Positions 7,215 to 16,271 of a stretch of 64,000 nucleotides of DNA are shown here, in pieces (positions within the stretch are counted from its first letter, which is position 1; the number at the start of each line of letters is the position of its first letter). The translations under genes and the position numbers were made by a program. A model generated the notes under the pieces. That model searched no databases, was not told the origin of the DNA, and saw nothing but the letters and a program-made list of their open reading frames with translations. Source of the DNA: Ktedonobacter racemifer DSM 44963 (GTDB lineage Bacteria; Chloroflexota; Ktedonobacteria; Ktedonobacterales; Ktedonobacteraceae). The stretch spans positions 682,001-746,000 of the forward strand of contig NZ_ADVG01000004.1 in NCBI RefSeq assembly GCF_000178855.1, read 5' to 3'.

Positions 7215-8708
7215 TTATGGGGCCACTTGTATTATCTCTACTATGGCAGGGGCTCCATCAGGCAATGAAGGAACGGAAGCTTTCCAGAGGAGAGCACCGC
7301 TTTTGGCATTGAAGACGAAGATGCCAGAGTTGAGGGTATAGACCATATTATTGGCGACGACTGGTTGGCTGGGACCGCCAGGTGTACCGGCTCTCCAGAT
7401 TTCATGCCCATCCGTGGCGTTCAAGGCCTTTATCCCATAAAACGAGTTGATATCGTCACTAACCGGGACATAGATTGTCTTGCCATCCCATACTGGAGCC
7501 TCTGAGGCAGAACCAACCTGGTGTTTCCAGAGCTGCTTTCCTGTCTGTAAGTCATAGGCATAGAACCACCGATCCTGGGAACCAAAGTATACCGCGTTGT
7601 TAGTGACTATAAGATCCATCACGAGGCCATGTGTCTGTTCTGATTTCCAAAGGAAATTTCCTTTCTTCGCGTTGAAGGCGTATACATAGCCTTTTTCATT
7701 ATTAGATAGGGTGATAGAGAGCACACCATTATGGACATGAGGGCGACTCCAGACCAAGTCTGGATTAGTATCTGGACTGGGTACATACCAGAGTTGTGTC
7801 CCGTCTGTTGAATTGATCGCGCGTAGGCCATCAGCAGCAGCTATGTAGAGGATGTTGTTCTCGCCCGTGATATAGGAGCCTGACCCTTTATCAATACGAT
7901 ATACTTCCCGTTTTGTGCCATTGACAGGATTAAAAGCATAGATCTTGGTGGAATTGGCGTTTATCACAGTCGCATAGAGCGTTCCATCCACCAGAGCCAG
8001 GTCACGAATACCACTCTCTTCCGCGTTATTGGCTTCATAGGACCAGCGCTTCTTACCAGTCTTTGCATCCAGGGCCAGCACAATATGATCAGGGCCAGGA
8101 TACTGGATTTTTGCATGTACAGGATCATCCATTAGCACATAGACGTTATTATCCGCTACGATTAAATGCGTAACACTCTGTGATGACTCGCTATCTTTCA
8201 GCTTCAAAATCGTCAGCGGATAGCTCCATTGGATTTTCCCGGTCTGCGCGTCCGCGCGATAGATGATACCAGCGCCACCAACATAGATGCTTCTGGAAGA
8301 CAGGTTAGCAGGCTGATGTGCAGGTGCAAGCGTGAAAATGGCCAGCATACTTCCTACAAGCACGATGACAAAGAGAAGCGAGGCCACAAGCGTCGCGAAG
8401 CGCGTGAAAGGACGCCGTGCAGGTACCTCTCGCTTAAGAGGCAGCCTGGATATTACTAATTGAGTATCTTGAATGACGACATCTCCCTCAGATTCTGAGT
8501 GGGCTTGCCCTTCGACATGCTTCGCCAGGCGAGCTCGCACTGTTTCCAATATCGCGTTCTCTTCTTGCTCCTCCTCGTGAACGCGATAGAGGTCTTTCAC
8601 GAGCGCGGCATTGGCAGGCGCTCCAGCCTGCTGGCGCGGCCCCCAGGCAAGTTCATCCACACGCTCATCGACCTCCTCTGGCCGAAACAGTTCTTCACGT
8701 CTATTCAT
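7215..8708 (-). CDS. Membrane-anchored PQQ-type beta-propeller protein, partner of ECF sigma 1
   Basis: This 497-aa protein starts with about 100 cytoplasmic residues, including FRPEEVDERVDEL. One membrane helix lies at 104-127, followed by an extracytoplasmic propeller. The propeller shows repeated blades such as YVGGAGIIYRADAQTGKIQW and LDAKTGKKRWSY. Translation starts at 8708 with GGAGG upstream, and the ATG overlaps the end of the sigma gene by 8 nt, so the two are coupled. The layout suggests an anti-sigma or signal-receiving protein. No classical zinc-type anti-sigma motif is present. A paralogue lies at 35594-37345. Confidence 0.8.
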   Translation of the reverse strand: MNRREELFRPEEVDERVDELAWGPRQQAGAPANAALVKDLYRVHEEEQEENAILETVRARLAKHVEGQAHSESEGDVVIQDTQLVISRLPLKREVPARRPFTRFATLVASLLFVIVLVGSMLAIFTLAPAHQPANLSSRSIYVGGAGIIYRADAQTGKIQWSYPLTILKLKDSESSQSVTHLIVADNNVYVLMDDPVHAKIQYPGPDHIVLALDAKTGKKRWSYEANNAEESGIRDLALVDGTLYATVINANSTKIYAFNPVNGTKREVYRIDKGSGSYITGENNILYIAAADGLRAINSTDGTQLWYVPSPDTNPDLVWSRPHVHNGVLSITLSNNEKGYVYAFNAKKGNFLWKSEQTHGLVMDLIVTNNAVYFGSQDRWFYAYDLQTGKQLWKHQVGSASEAPVWDGKTIYVPVSDDINSFYGIKALNATDGHEIWRAGTPGGPSQPVVANNMVYTLNSGIFVFNAKSGALLWKASVPSLPDGAPAIVEIIQVAP

Positions 8709-9246
8709 TGCCTGCCTCCTCACTATTTTTTGTGTAGATGCTACGAAGGAGATTGAGCGTACGCGAGAGTATAATGCGCACCGCGCCCTCGCTCTTGTTG
8801 ATCCTTTGGCCAATTTCCGCACAACGCAGGCCACCCGCGAAGCGCAGGCGTAATACCTCACGCTGGGCCACTGGAAGGGCAGCCAGGCGTATTTTTAGAA
8901 GCTCATGCGCCTCCTGGCGCAACACAACCTGCTCAGGAGCAAGTTCATCATCAGTAAGCATGCCTTCAACCATCTCTAGCGGAAGTAGAGGATGCCGAAG
9001 CGCACGCCGTTGAGTGTCAATAAATTTGTTATGCGCAACCCGCCGTAGCCAGGCCAGTTGTTGTTGCTCACCCAGGCGCGCAAAGTCTTGCTTCTCTAAA
9101 GCCGCCACAAACACATCCAGCAACACATCCTCGGCCTGCTCCCTTGTGACGACATTACGACGAATATACTTAAGCACAGTCGGTGCAAAGCGCTCGTAGA
9201 GATCCGCAATGGGTGATTCCTCAAATATCATTCGCTGTTCCCACAA
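8701..9246 (-). CDS. ECF-family RNA polymerase sigma factor 1
   Basis: The protein has about 181 aa with sigma-2 (LYERFAPTVLKYIRR to WLRRVAHNKFIDTQRR) and sigma-4 (LPVAQREVLRLRFAGGLRCAEIGQR) regions. These direct RNA polymerase to a small regulon. The start is either a TTG at 9246, with AGGA 5 nt upstream, or the ATG at 9231, which has a weaker site. Its stop overlaps the propeller gene. It is related to the sigma factor at 37350-37910, including the shared APEQ-RQE linker. Confidence 0.9.
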   Translation of the reverse strand: MWEQRMIFEESPIADLYERFAPTVLKYIRRNVVTREQAEDVLLDVFVAALEKQDFARLGEQQQLAWLRRVAHNKFIDTQRRALRHPLLPLEMVEGMLTDDELAPEQVVLRQEAHELLKIRLAALPVAQREVLRLRFAGGLRCAEIGQRINKSEGAVRIILSRTLNLLRSIYTKNSEEAGNE

Positions 9247-9399
9247 CTATGTCCTGCTCCTTTACGTCTGCTTTATTTAAGACCTCACCTGTAAATCGTT
9301 GAGTAAAGAGAAACGTTTCAATTCTTTTTCTTTCACGCGCTGACCTCGTTCATCACTTTGGGGCAGAAGCCGATGTAATTGTCCGCTAGTACTCTTTCC

Positions 9400-9428
9400 T
9401 TGTATTTAGGCATTCTACACAGTACACT
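9400..9428 (+). promoter_or_regulatory. Candidate promoter of the urease operon
   Basis: TTGTAT (9400-9405) and TACACT (9423-9428) are 17 nt apart, about 40 nt upstream of ureF. A perfect decamer palindrome, GAAACGTTTC, lies at 9310-9319 in the same divergent spacer. Confidence 0.45.
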
Positions 9429-9469
9429 CTCCTTAACCCCTGATAATTTAGAAAGAAAGTAGGTCGCGC

Positions 9470-10183
9470 TTGGTGCATAGCCAGGATCTTCAGCTCCTAC
9501 AACTACTACAGCTAGCCGATAGCGCCCTTCCCATCGGCAGTACCGCGCACTCCTATGGCCTGGAGACGCTCGCCGACGATGGACATCTCACCAGCGAACA
9601 GCTTTTCACTTTCTTCTCTGACTATATGCAAGAGAGTGGGCCGCTGGAGGGCGTCTTCTGCCGCGAAGCTTGCTGCCTTAGCAAGCTCTCGCCTGCTGAT
9701 TTCGCACCTTCCTGGCAAGTACTCAATACGCGTCTAAGTGCTTTCAAAAGCGCGCGCGAGGCCCGTACTGCCAGCATCACTCTGGGACGGCGCTTCCTCC
9801 AGCTCGTCCAGTTACTAGCTCAGGAAAGCGATCGGGGCGAACTCCTGGCGCAGGCGCTACGCCTGGCAAAGTCAGCTCAGAGCGAAGCCCATTACTGCAC
9901 AGCATTTGGCCTGGCTGGTGGTATGCTGGAGATAGAGGAAGGAACCCTGGTGCTGGCCTACCTACAACAAACCCTGACCAGCCTGGTCTATGCCTGCCAA
10001 CGCCTGCTACCCGTTGGGCAGAATCAGGCCAGCAGCATTATCTGGCATCTCAAGCCCATCCTGGTCGAGGTTGGAGAACGTATCGCTCACACCTCCCTGG
10101 ATGAGGTGGCTAGCTTTACCTTCCTGCTGGATCTGGCGAGCATGCGCCATCCAACCCTTACCACCCGGCTCTTTATCAGCTAA
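9470..10183 (+). CDS. ureF: Urease accessory protein UreF
   Basis: UreF works with UreD and UreG to load nickel into apo-urease. The 237-aa sequence carries LQLADSALPIGSTAHSYGLE near residues 13-32 and AFGLAGG later, both typical of UreF. The start is non-ATG: TTG at 9470 or GTG at 9473, with AGG about 6 nt upstream. It opens the urease gene set and is followed by a hairpin and then ureD. UreF is usually 220-240 aa, so the length is normal. Confidence 0.93.
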   Translation: MVHSQDLQLLQLLQLADSALPIGSTAHSYGLETLADDGHLTSEQLFTFFSDYMQESGPLEGVFCREACCLSKLSPADFAPSWQVLNTRLSAFKSAREARTASITLGRRFLQLVQLLAQESDRGELLAQALRLAKSAQSEAHYCTAFGLAGGMLEIEEGTLVLAYLQQTLTSLVYACQRLLPVGQNQASSIIWHLKPILVEVGERIAHTSLDEVASFTFLLDLASMRHPTLTTRLFIS

Positions 10184-10190
10184 AAAAGCT

Positions 10191-10228
10191 ATCGATCACA
10201 CCTCGATATACCTGTAAGTGTGATCGAT
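10191..10228 (+). repeat. Inverted repeat between ureF and ureD
   Basis: ATCGATCACAC (10191-10201) pairs perfectly with GTGTGATCGAT (10218-10228) across a 16-nt loop, 8 nt after the ureF stop. No U-run follows. It may be an attenuator or an operator. Confidence 0.5.
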
Positions 10229-10350
10229 TCGAAAATCAGTGCCGAAGATAGCTCATTGCAGAGCCTACCAACCTCATGCCTGCCTGCTATAGACGCCCGT
10301 GAGCGTCCAGATCAACCGCCGTTCATCGCGTGGAGGAAGTGAGGAAGATC

Positions 10351-11334
10351 GTGTGGGTCTTGCCTCAGGCGGAGCGTACCGCGTCTCAACGAGAGTTCTC
10401 TCTATTTGCCTGGATTGCTTTGGCTACTATGCTTCATACAGAGTCTGAAAATCAAATCAATCACACTCGGCCGGAACCTGCTCAGTTTAGACCAGACGTG
10501 CGGGGAGCGCTTCATCTGCGCTTCACGCACTCCGAGGCCCACACAGGAACGCGCCTACGCGTTGAGCAACAGCGCCCGCCGCTACGCGTGATTCGCGCCT
10601 TTCCTCTGCCGGAGGGTGGCGCGCTAGTCCACCTGCACAATCTCTCGGGTGGGGTCCTGGGCGGCGATCAGTTGGAGCTACACGCAACCCTGGAGGCGGG
10701 CGCCTATGCGCAGCTTACCTCGACGAGCGCCACACGCCTCTATCGCAGTCGTCCCGGTGATCCCCTGGCTCGCCAGAACACCCTGCTTCGAGTCGGCGAG
10801 CATGCCCTGCTCGAATACCTGCCCGATCCCCTGATACCTTTTGCTGGCTCTCGCTATCAACAAGTAACACGCATCGAGCTGGCCCAGGACGCGGGCCTCT
10901 TCTATTGGGAGATCGTAGCGCCTGGACGCAGCGAGGAGCACTTCGCCTATCAACAGCTCTTCCTGGACCTGGATATTTACGCACCCGAACGCCTGATAGC
11001 CTGCGAGCGCTCCCATCTGGAACCAGCTCTGCGACCCCTTACCTCGTCCACACGCCTGGGACCCTACACCCATTTCTGTACCTTTTATATCTGCCGTGTG
11101 GACCTTGACGCCAGTCGCTGGACACAACTGGAGCGCGAACTGGCAGAAATGGCCCAGGAAATCAGCTCTCAAGAGACGCTCTGGGGCGTAAGCACGCTCC
11201 CCGCGCATGGCCTGGTCATTCGCGCACTTAGCAAGCAGGGCCGCACCCTCCAACAGCAGCTACCAAACTTCTGGTACAAGGCACGCACCGCCCTCTACGG
11301 CAGAAGCGCCACCATGCCACGCAAAACCTATTAA
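10351..11334 (+). CDS. ureD: Urease accessory protein UreD (UreH)
   Basis: UreD binds apo-urease and is the scaffold for UreF and UreG. The conserved part begins with GALHLRFTHSEAHTGTRLRV. It continues with QQRPPLRVIRAFPLPEGG, LHNLSGGVLGGDQLEL and LTSTSATRLYRS, which are hallmarks of UreD. The start is uncertain. GTG at 10351 has GAGGAAG just upstream, GTG at 10330 lacks a ribosome site, and ATG at 10429 also lacks one. From 10351 the protein has 327 aa, slightly longer than usual because of the N-terminus. It is followed closely by ureA. Confidence 0.9.
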   Translation: MWVLPQAERTASQREFSLFAWIALATMLHTESENQINHTRPEPAQFRPDVRGALHLRFTHSEAHTGTRLRVEQQRPPLRVIRAFPLPEGGALVHLHNLSGGVLGGDQLELHATLEAGAYAQLTSTSATRLYRSRPGDPLARQNTLLRVGEHALLEYLPDPLIPFAGSRYQQVTRIELAQDAGLFYWEIVAPGRSEEHFAYQQLFLDLDIYAPERLIACERSHLEPALRPLTSSTRLGPYTHFCTFYICRVDLDASRWTQLERELAEMAQEISSQETLWGVSTLPAHGLVIRALSKQGRTLQQQLPNFWYKARTALYGRSATMPRKTY

Positions 11335-11352
11335 GTAGAAAAGGAGCTTATC

Positions 11353-11658
11353 TTGCAACTAACGCAACGCGAACAGGAGAAACTCTTGATTTTTGTAGCC
11401 GCCGAGCTGGCACGCAAACGCCAGCAGCGCGGCCTCAAGCTAAACTATCCCGAGGCTATGGCTATTCTGACGGCTGAGATTATGGAGGCGGCACGCGACG
11501 GTCGTAGCGTCGCCGAGATTATGACGTTTGGAACAACCATTCTGCGCCGCGAAGATGTGATGGATGGCATCGCGGAGATGATTACTGACGTCCAGGTCGA
11601 GGCTACCTTCCCCGACGGCACCAAACTGGTGACGCTTCACGACCCCATTCAGGAGTAG
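11353..11658 (+). CDS. ureA: Urease gamma subunit
   Basis: The 101-aa product matches the small urease subunit throughout, from MQLTQREQEKLLIF to the C-terminal DGTKLVTLHDPI. Translation starts at TTG (11353) with AAGGAG 6 nt upstream. The family usually has about 100 aa. It assembles with UreB and UreC into the cytoplasmic enzyme that splits urea into ammonia and CO2. Confidence 0.96.
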   Translation: MQLTQREQEKLLIFVAAELARKRQQRGLKLNYPEAMAILTAEIMEAARDGRSVAEIMTFGTTILRREDVMDGIAEMITDVQVEATFPDGTKLVTLHDPIQE

Positions 11659-11665
11659 AGTACAC

Positions 11666-12012
11666 ATGAAACCGGGTGAATATTTTCTTGACGACGAGGC
11701 AGGCGATATTCTGGCTAATGCAGGGCGCACTATCGTCGACCTCCAGGTAACGCATACAGGCGACCGCCCCGTCCAGGTCGGTAGCCACTTCCATTTCTAC
11801 GAGGTCAACTCCGCCCTCCAGTTTGAGCGAGCCACGGCCTATGGCATGCGCCTGAATATTCCCGCAGGCACAGCGGTACGCTTCGAGCCAGGCGACGAAA
11901 AGGTTGTCACGCTTGTCCCCTTCGCCGGGGCACGCATTGTATATGGACACTCTGGGCGTGTCAATGGTCCCCTGGCCCCAGAAGCACCTACAGAGAAAGG
12001 AGAGAGCGCCCT

Positions 12013-12016
<4 letters not shown>
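11666..12016 (+). CDS. ureB: Urease beta subunit
   Basis: The 116-aa protein begins MKPGEYF and contains GDRPVQVGSHFHFYEVNSAL and the C-terminal GHSGRVNGPL, as expected for UreB. It starts 7 nt after ureA and overlaps ureC by 4 nt (ATGA), so translation is probably coupled. The tail after residue 105 is slightly longer than in most homologues. Confidence 0.96.
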
Positions 12017-13737
<1,721 letters not shown>

Positions 13738-13802
13738 TTTCTATAACACCAGGATTACAATGGAAATAGATAACCTGAAGCGTTAAGAAAGGAAGTGGCA
13801 CC

Positions 13803-14513
13803 ATGTCACAAACCACAAACCCTCGCGCCTTTCGCATCGGTATTGCCGGGCCAGTTGGCTGCGGCAAAACCGCGCTCATAGACCGCCTCAGCAAAATGCT
13901 CTGGCCGCGTCACAACCTGGCCGTCGTCACCAATGATATCTACACCAAAGAGGATGCCGAGTTCCTTCTGCGCCAGGGTACACTGCCACCCGAGCGCGTG
14001 CGCGGCGTCGAAACCGGGGGCTGCCCCCATGCCGCCATCCGTGAGGATGCCTCGATGAATCTGGAGGCTATTGAAGAGTTGGAGGAGTCCCTGCCAGGGC
14101 TGGAACTGATCTTCGTCGAGAGCGGTGGCGATAACCTGGCCGCGGCCTTCAGCCCCGAACTGGTCGATGTCTCCATCTATGTCATCGATGTCTCAGGCGG
14201 CGACAAGATTCCACGCAAGGGCGGACCCGGCATCTGCCGCTCGGATCTCCTTGTTATCAATAAAATAGACCTTGCTCCCTTTGTCGGGGCCTCGCTTGAG
14301 GTCATGCGTCGCGACGCCACCAAGCAGCGTGGCGAGCGCCCCTTTATCTTCACCAACATGCAAGTCGGGACTGGTCTATCTGAACTCATCGCCTGGCTTG
14401 AGCAGCAGATGAGCGCGCCATTGGAGCAACGCCGCACCCTGCTCACCACCAGTTCAGCCCCTTCGGGTATGGCGCATAGCCACAGTCACTCACACGAACA
14501 CATGCACGCCTAA
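13803..14513 (+). CDS. ureG: Urease accessory GTPase UreG with a His-rich C-terminus
   Basis: The P-loop GPVGCGKTAL is at residues 16-25. ETGGCPHAAIREDAS, with the nickel-binding Cys-Pro-His, and ESGGDNLAAAFSPELVD follow, as in UreG. The 236-aa protein is about 30 residues longer than the core family, because of a tail ending in alternating His and Ser or Glu (residues 222-236). His-rich stretches normally occur in UreE or at the UreG N-terminus. No ureE is present in this operon, so the tail may take over nickel storage or delivery. Confidence 0.95.
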   Translation: MSQTTNPRAFRIGIAGPVGCGKTALIDRLSKMLWPRHNLAVVTNDIYTKEDAEFLLRQGTLPPERVRGVETGGCPHAAIREDASMNLEAIEELEESLPGLELIFVESGGDNLAAAFSPELVDVSIYVIDVSGGDKIPRKGGPGICRSDLLVINKIDLAPFVGASLEVMRRDATKQRGERPFIFTNMQVGTGLSELIAWLEQQMSAPLEQRRTLLTTSSAPSGMAHSHSHSHEHMHA

Positions 14514-14530
14514 ATAAAAAAGTTGTGTCT

Positions 14531-14586
14531 GGTTTCTATGAGTATGGTTGGCGAGCGTACGCTCGCCAACCATACTCATAGAAACC
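14531..14586. terminator. Perfect 56-nt palindrome after ureG
   Basis: Two 28-bp arms meet with no loop; the outer ends are GGTTTCTATG and CATAGAAACC. It starts 18 nt after the ureG stop. No U-run follows on the plus strand. It probably marks the end of the urease transcript. Confidence 0.7.
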
Positions 14587-14699
14587 AACTCATTTCCAAT
14601 ATTTCAGTCCCTCAGCCTGCAAAGCCCCTAGATCCATAACGTGTGTCATCGTTCTCCATTCTCCAATTAACTTCTAATTAACTCATCAGCTAAAAAGTT

Positions 14700-15010
14700 G
14701 CGATATGCTCCAGTCTACCGTATGCTTAGACAGAAGGTAAGAGCTTTCAAGAGAAGTCAAGAACCCCCACATTGAATGTGGGGGCTTGCTCAAACGGCTA
14801 GAGCAACGCGATTCTTGGACTAGTGGGCTTTGTTTTTCGGAACAGACAGCAGCGTGAGGGGCCACAAGGATGTCCACGGACGCCACCCTAATCCGTACCA
14901 CTCCTAGCCACGCCGAAGCTGATGCTACGGATACACTCGTAGCTACGCCTCTCATGCCACCACGAAGGGTCATATCACCCTGGCCTGGACCAGGAGAAGG
15001 GCAATCCCTT
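14700..15010 (+). ncRNA. Presumptive omega RNA of the IsrB element
   Basis: About 310 nt without a convincing gene lie directly before isrB, where IscB/IsrB guide RNAs are encoded. A strong hairpin, CCCCCACATT-GA-ATGTGGGGG, sits at about 14764-14784. Smaller stems such as CTACG/CGTAG follow. In this family the guide lies at the 5' end, outside the element, and the scaffold ends near the protein start. The 5' boundary cannot be fixed from one copy. A reading frame does stay open from 14870 into isrB, but its extra N-terminus has no family match. Confidence 0.6.
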
Positions 15011-16075
15011 ATGCGAATACCTGTTGTCGATATACGCGGGATGGCGCTCATGCCATGCACACCAGCCAAAGCACGCCACTTGCTCAAAAGCGGCAACGCA
15101 CGACCCAAGCGCAACAAGCTCGGGCTGTTTTACGTCCAACTGAGCTACGAACAGGAACCAGACAACCAATCCCTCGTCGCAGGGGTCGATCCTGGGTCGA
15201 AGTTTGAGGGTTTGAGCGTGGTTGGCACCAAAGACACCGTGCTCAACTTGATGGTGGAAGCACCCGATCATGTCAAAGGTGCGGTTCAGACCAGGCGCAC
15301 GATGCGCAGGGCCAGACGGCAGCGCAAGTGGCGCAGGCCCAAGCGCTTTCACAACCGTCTCAACCGCATGCAGCGCATTCCCCCCTCAACGAGAAGTCGA
15401 TGGGAAGCCAAAGCCAGGATTGTTGCGCACTTGCGGACCATCCTTCCATTCACGGATGTGGTGGTAGAAGATGTGCAGGCGGTGACACGCAAGGGCAAAG
15501 GGGGCACATGGAACGGCTCCTTTAGTCCTGTCCAAGTGGGGAAGGAGCATCTCTACCGACTCTTGCGAGCGATGGGACTCACCCTGCATCTGCGCGAGGG
15601 CTGGCAGACGAAGGAACTTCGAGAGCAGCATGGCCTCAAAAAGACGAAGAGCAAGTCGAAGCAGTCCTTTGAGTCGCATGCGGTGGATAGTTGGGTGCTC
15701 GCAGCATCGATCAGTGGGGCGGAGCACCCCACCTGCACCCGTCTGTGGTACATGGTGCCAGCCATCTTGCATCGTCGCCAACTCCATCGTTTGCAAGCGT
15801 CAAAGGGAGGCGTGCGCAAGCCCTATGGGGGAACCCGCTCATTGGGCGTGAAACGGGGAACCCTTGTCGAGCACAAGAAATACGGACGCTGTACCGTCGG
15901 CGGAGTTGACCGCAAGCGAAACACCATCAGCTTGCACGAATACAGAACGAACACACGACTCACCCAAGCAGCGAAAGTGGAGACCTGTCGAGTCTTGACC
16001 TGGCTGTCTTGGCGCTCCTGGTTGCTCAGAGGAAAGCGCACATCGTCAAAGGGCAAGGGAAGCCACTCTTCCTAG
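15011..16075 (+). CDS. isrB: IsrB, RuvC-only relative of IscB (RNA-guided nickase family)
   Basis: The 354-aa protein starts with the PLMP domain (RIPVVDIRGMALMPC, then AKARHLLKSG). RuvC-I follows with Asp60 in AGVDPGS. An Arg-rich bridge helix lies at about 95-118. RuvC-II has Glu153 in VVVEDVQ, and RuvC-III has His223 and Asp226 in ESHAVDSW. Only about 70 residues separate RuvC-II from RuvC-III and no HNH motif is present, which separates IsrB from IscB. The C-terminus (HKKYGRCTVGGVDRKR) is the target-adjacent-motif-interacting domain. AGGAGAAGG lies 10 nt before the ATG. All RuvC residues are intact. No transposase is nearby. Confidence 0.88.
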   Translation: MRIPVVDIRGMALMPCTPAKARHLLKSGNARPKRNKLGLFYVQLSYEQEPDNQSLVAGVDPGSKFEGLSVVGTKDTVLNLMVEAPDHVKGAVQTRRTMRRARRQRKWRRPKRFHNRLNRMQRIPPSTRSRWEAKARIVAHLRTILPFTDVVVEDVQAVTRKGKGGTWNGSFSPVQVGKEHLYRLLRAMGLTLHLREGWQTKELREQHGLKKTKSKSKQSFESHAVDSWVLAASISGAEHPTCTRLWYMVPAILHRRQLHRLQASKGGVRKPYGGTRSLGVKRGTLVEHKKYGRCTVGGVDRKRNTISLHEYRTNTRLTQAAKVETCRVLTWLSWRSWLLRGKRTSSKGKGSHSS

Positions 16076-16139
16076 CCCCAACTAAGGAACGCCTGTGGAG
16101 ATCCGATGAGTAAGAGTAGATCTACAAAGGATGCAACCT

Positions 16140-16271
16140 ATGCAGAATACCGATGCTACACAACTGCCCTTTTCGCTTTCCCACTTCATTCGTACTCAAA
16201 CCCCATTAATAGGAGAGCAATGCATTGTGATTACCTCCAGCGAGAAAGGCACCCTTGTCCATGTCGAGTAA
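16140..16271 (+). CDS. Possible 43-aa peptide gene upstream of an ABC exporter
   Basis: An ATG at 16140, with AAAGGA 8 nt upstream, opens a 43-codon frame ending in ITSSEKGTLVHVE. It overlaps the start of the exporter gene by 11 nt, so translation may be coupled. An in-frame ATG at 16131 is too close to the ribosome site. I do not recognise the peptide. It could be a transported peptide, a leader peptide or chance. Confidence is limited by its size. Confidence 0.4.
   Translation: MQNTDATQLPFSLSHFIRTQTPLIGEQCIVITSSEKGTLVHVE

Noticed and set aside
14870..15010. Upstream extension of isrB to 14870
   Set aside because: The added 47 residues match no IscB/IsrB domain and overlap the omega RNA region. 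The ATG at 15011 has a good ribosome site and begins the PLMP domain.
15011..16075. IscB (with HNH) rather than IsrB
   Set aside because: The RuvC-II to RuvC-III gap is about 70 residues and has no paired Cys or HNH motif.
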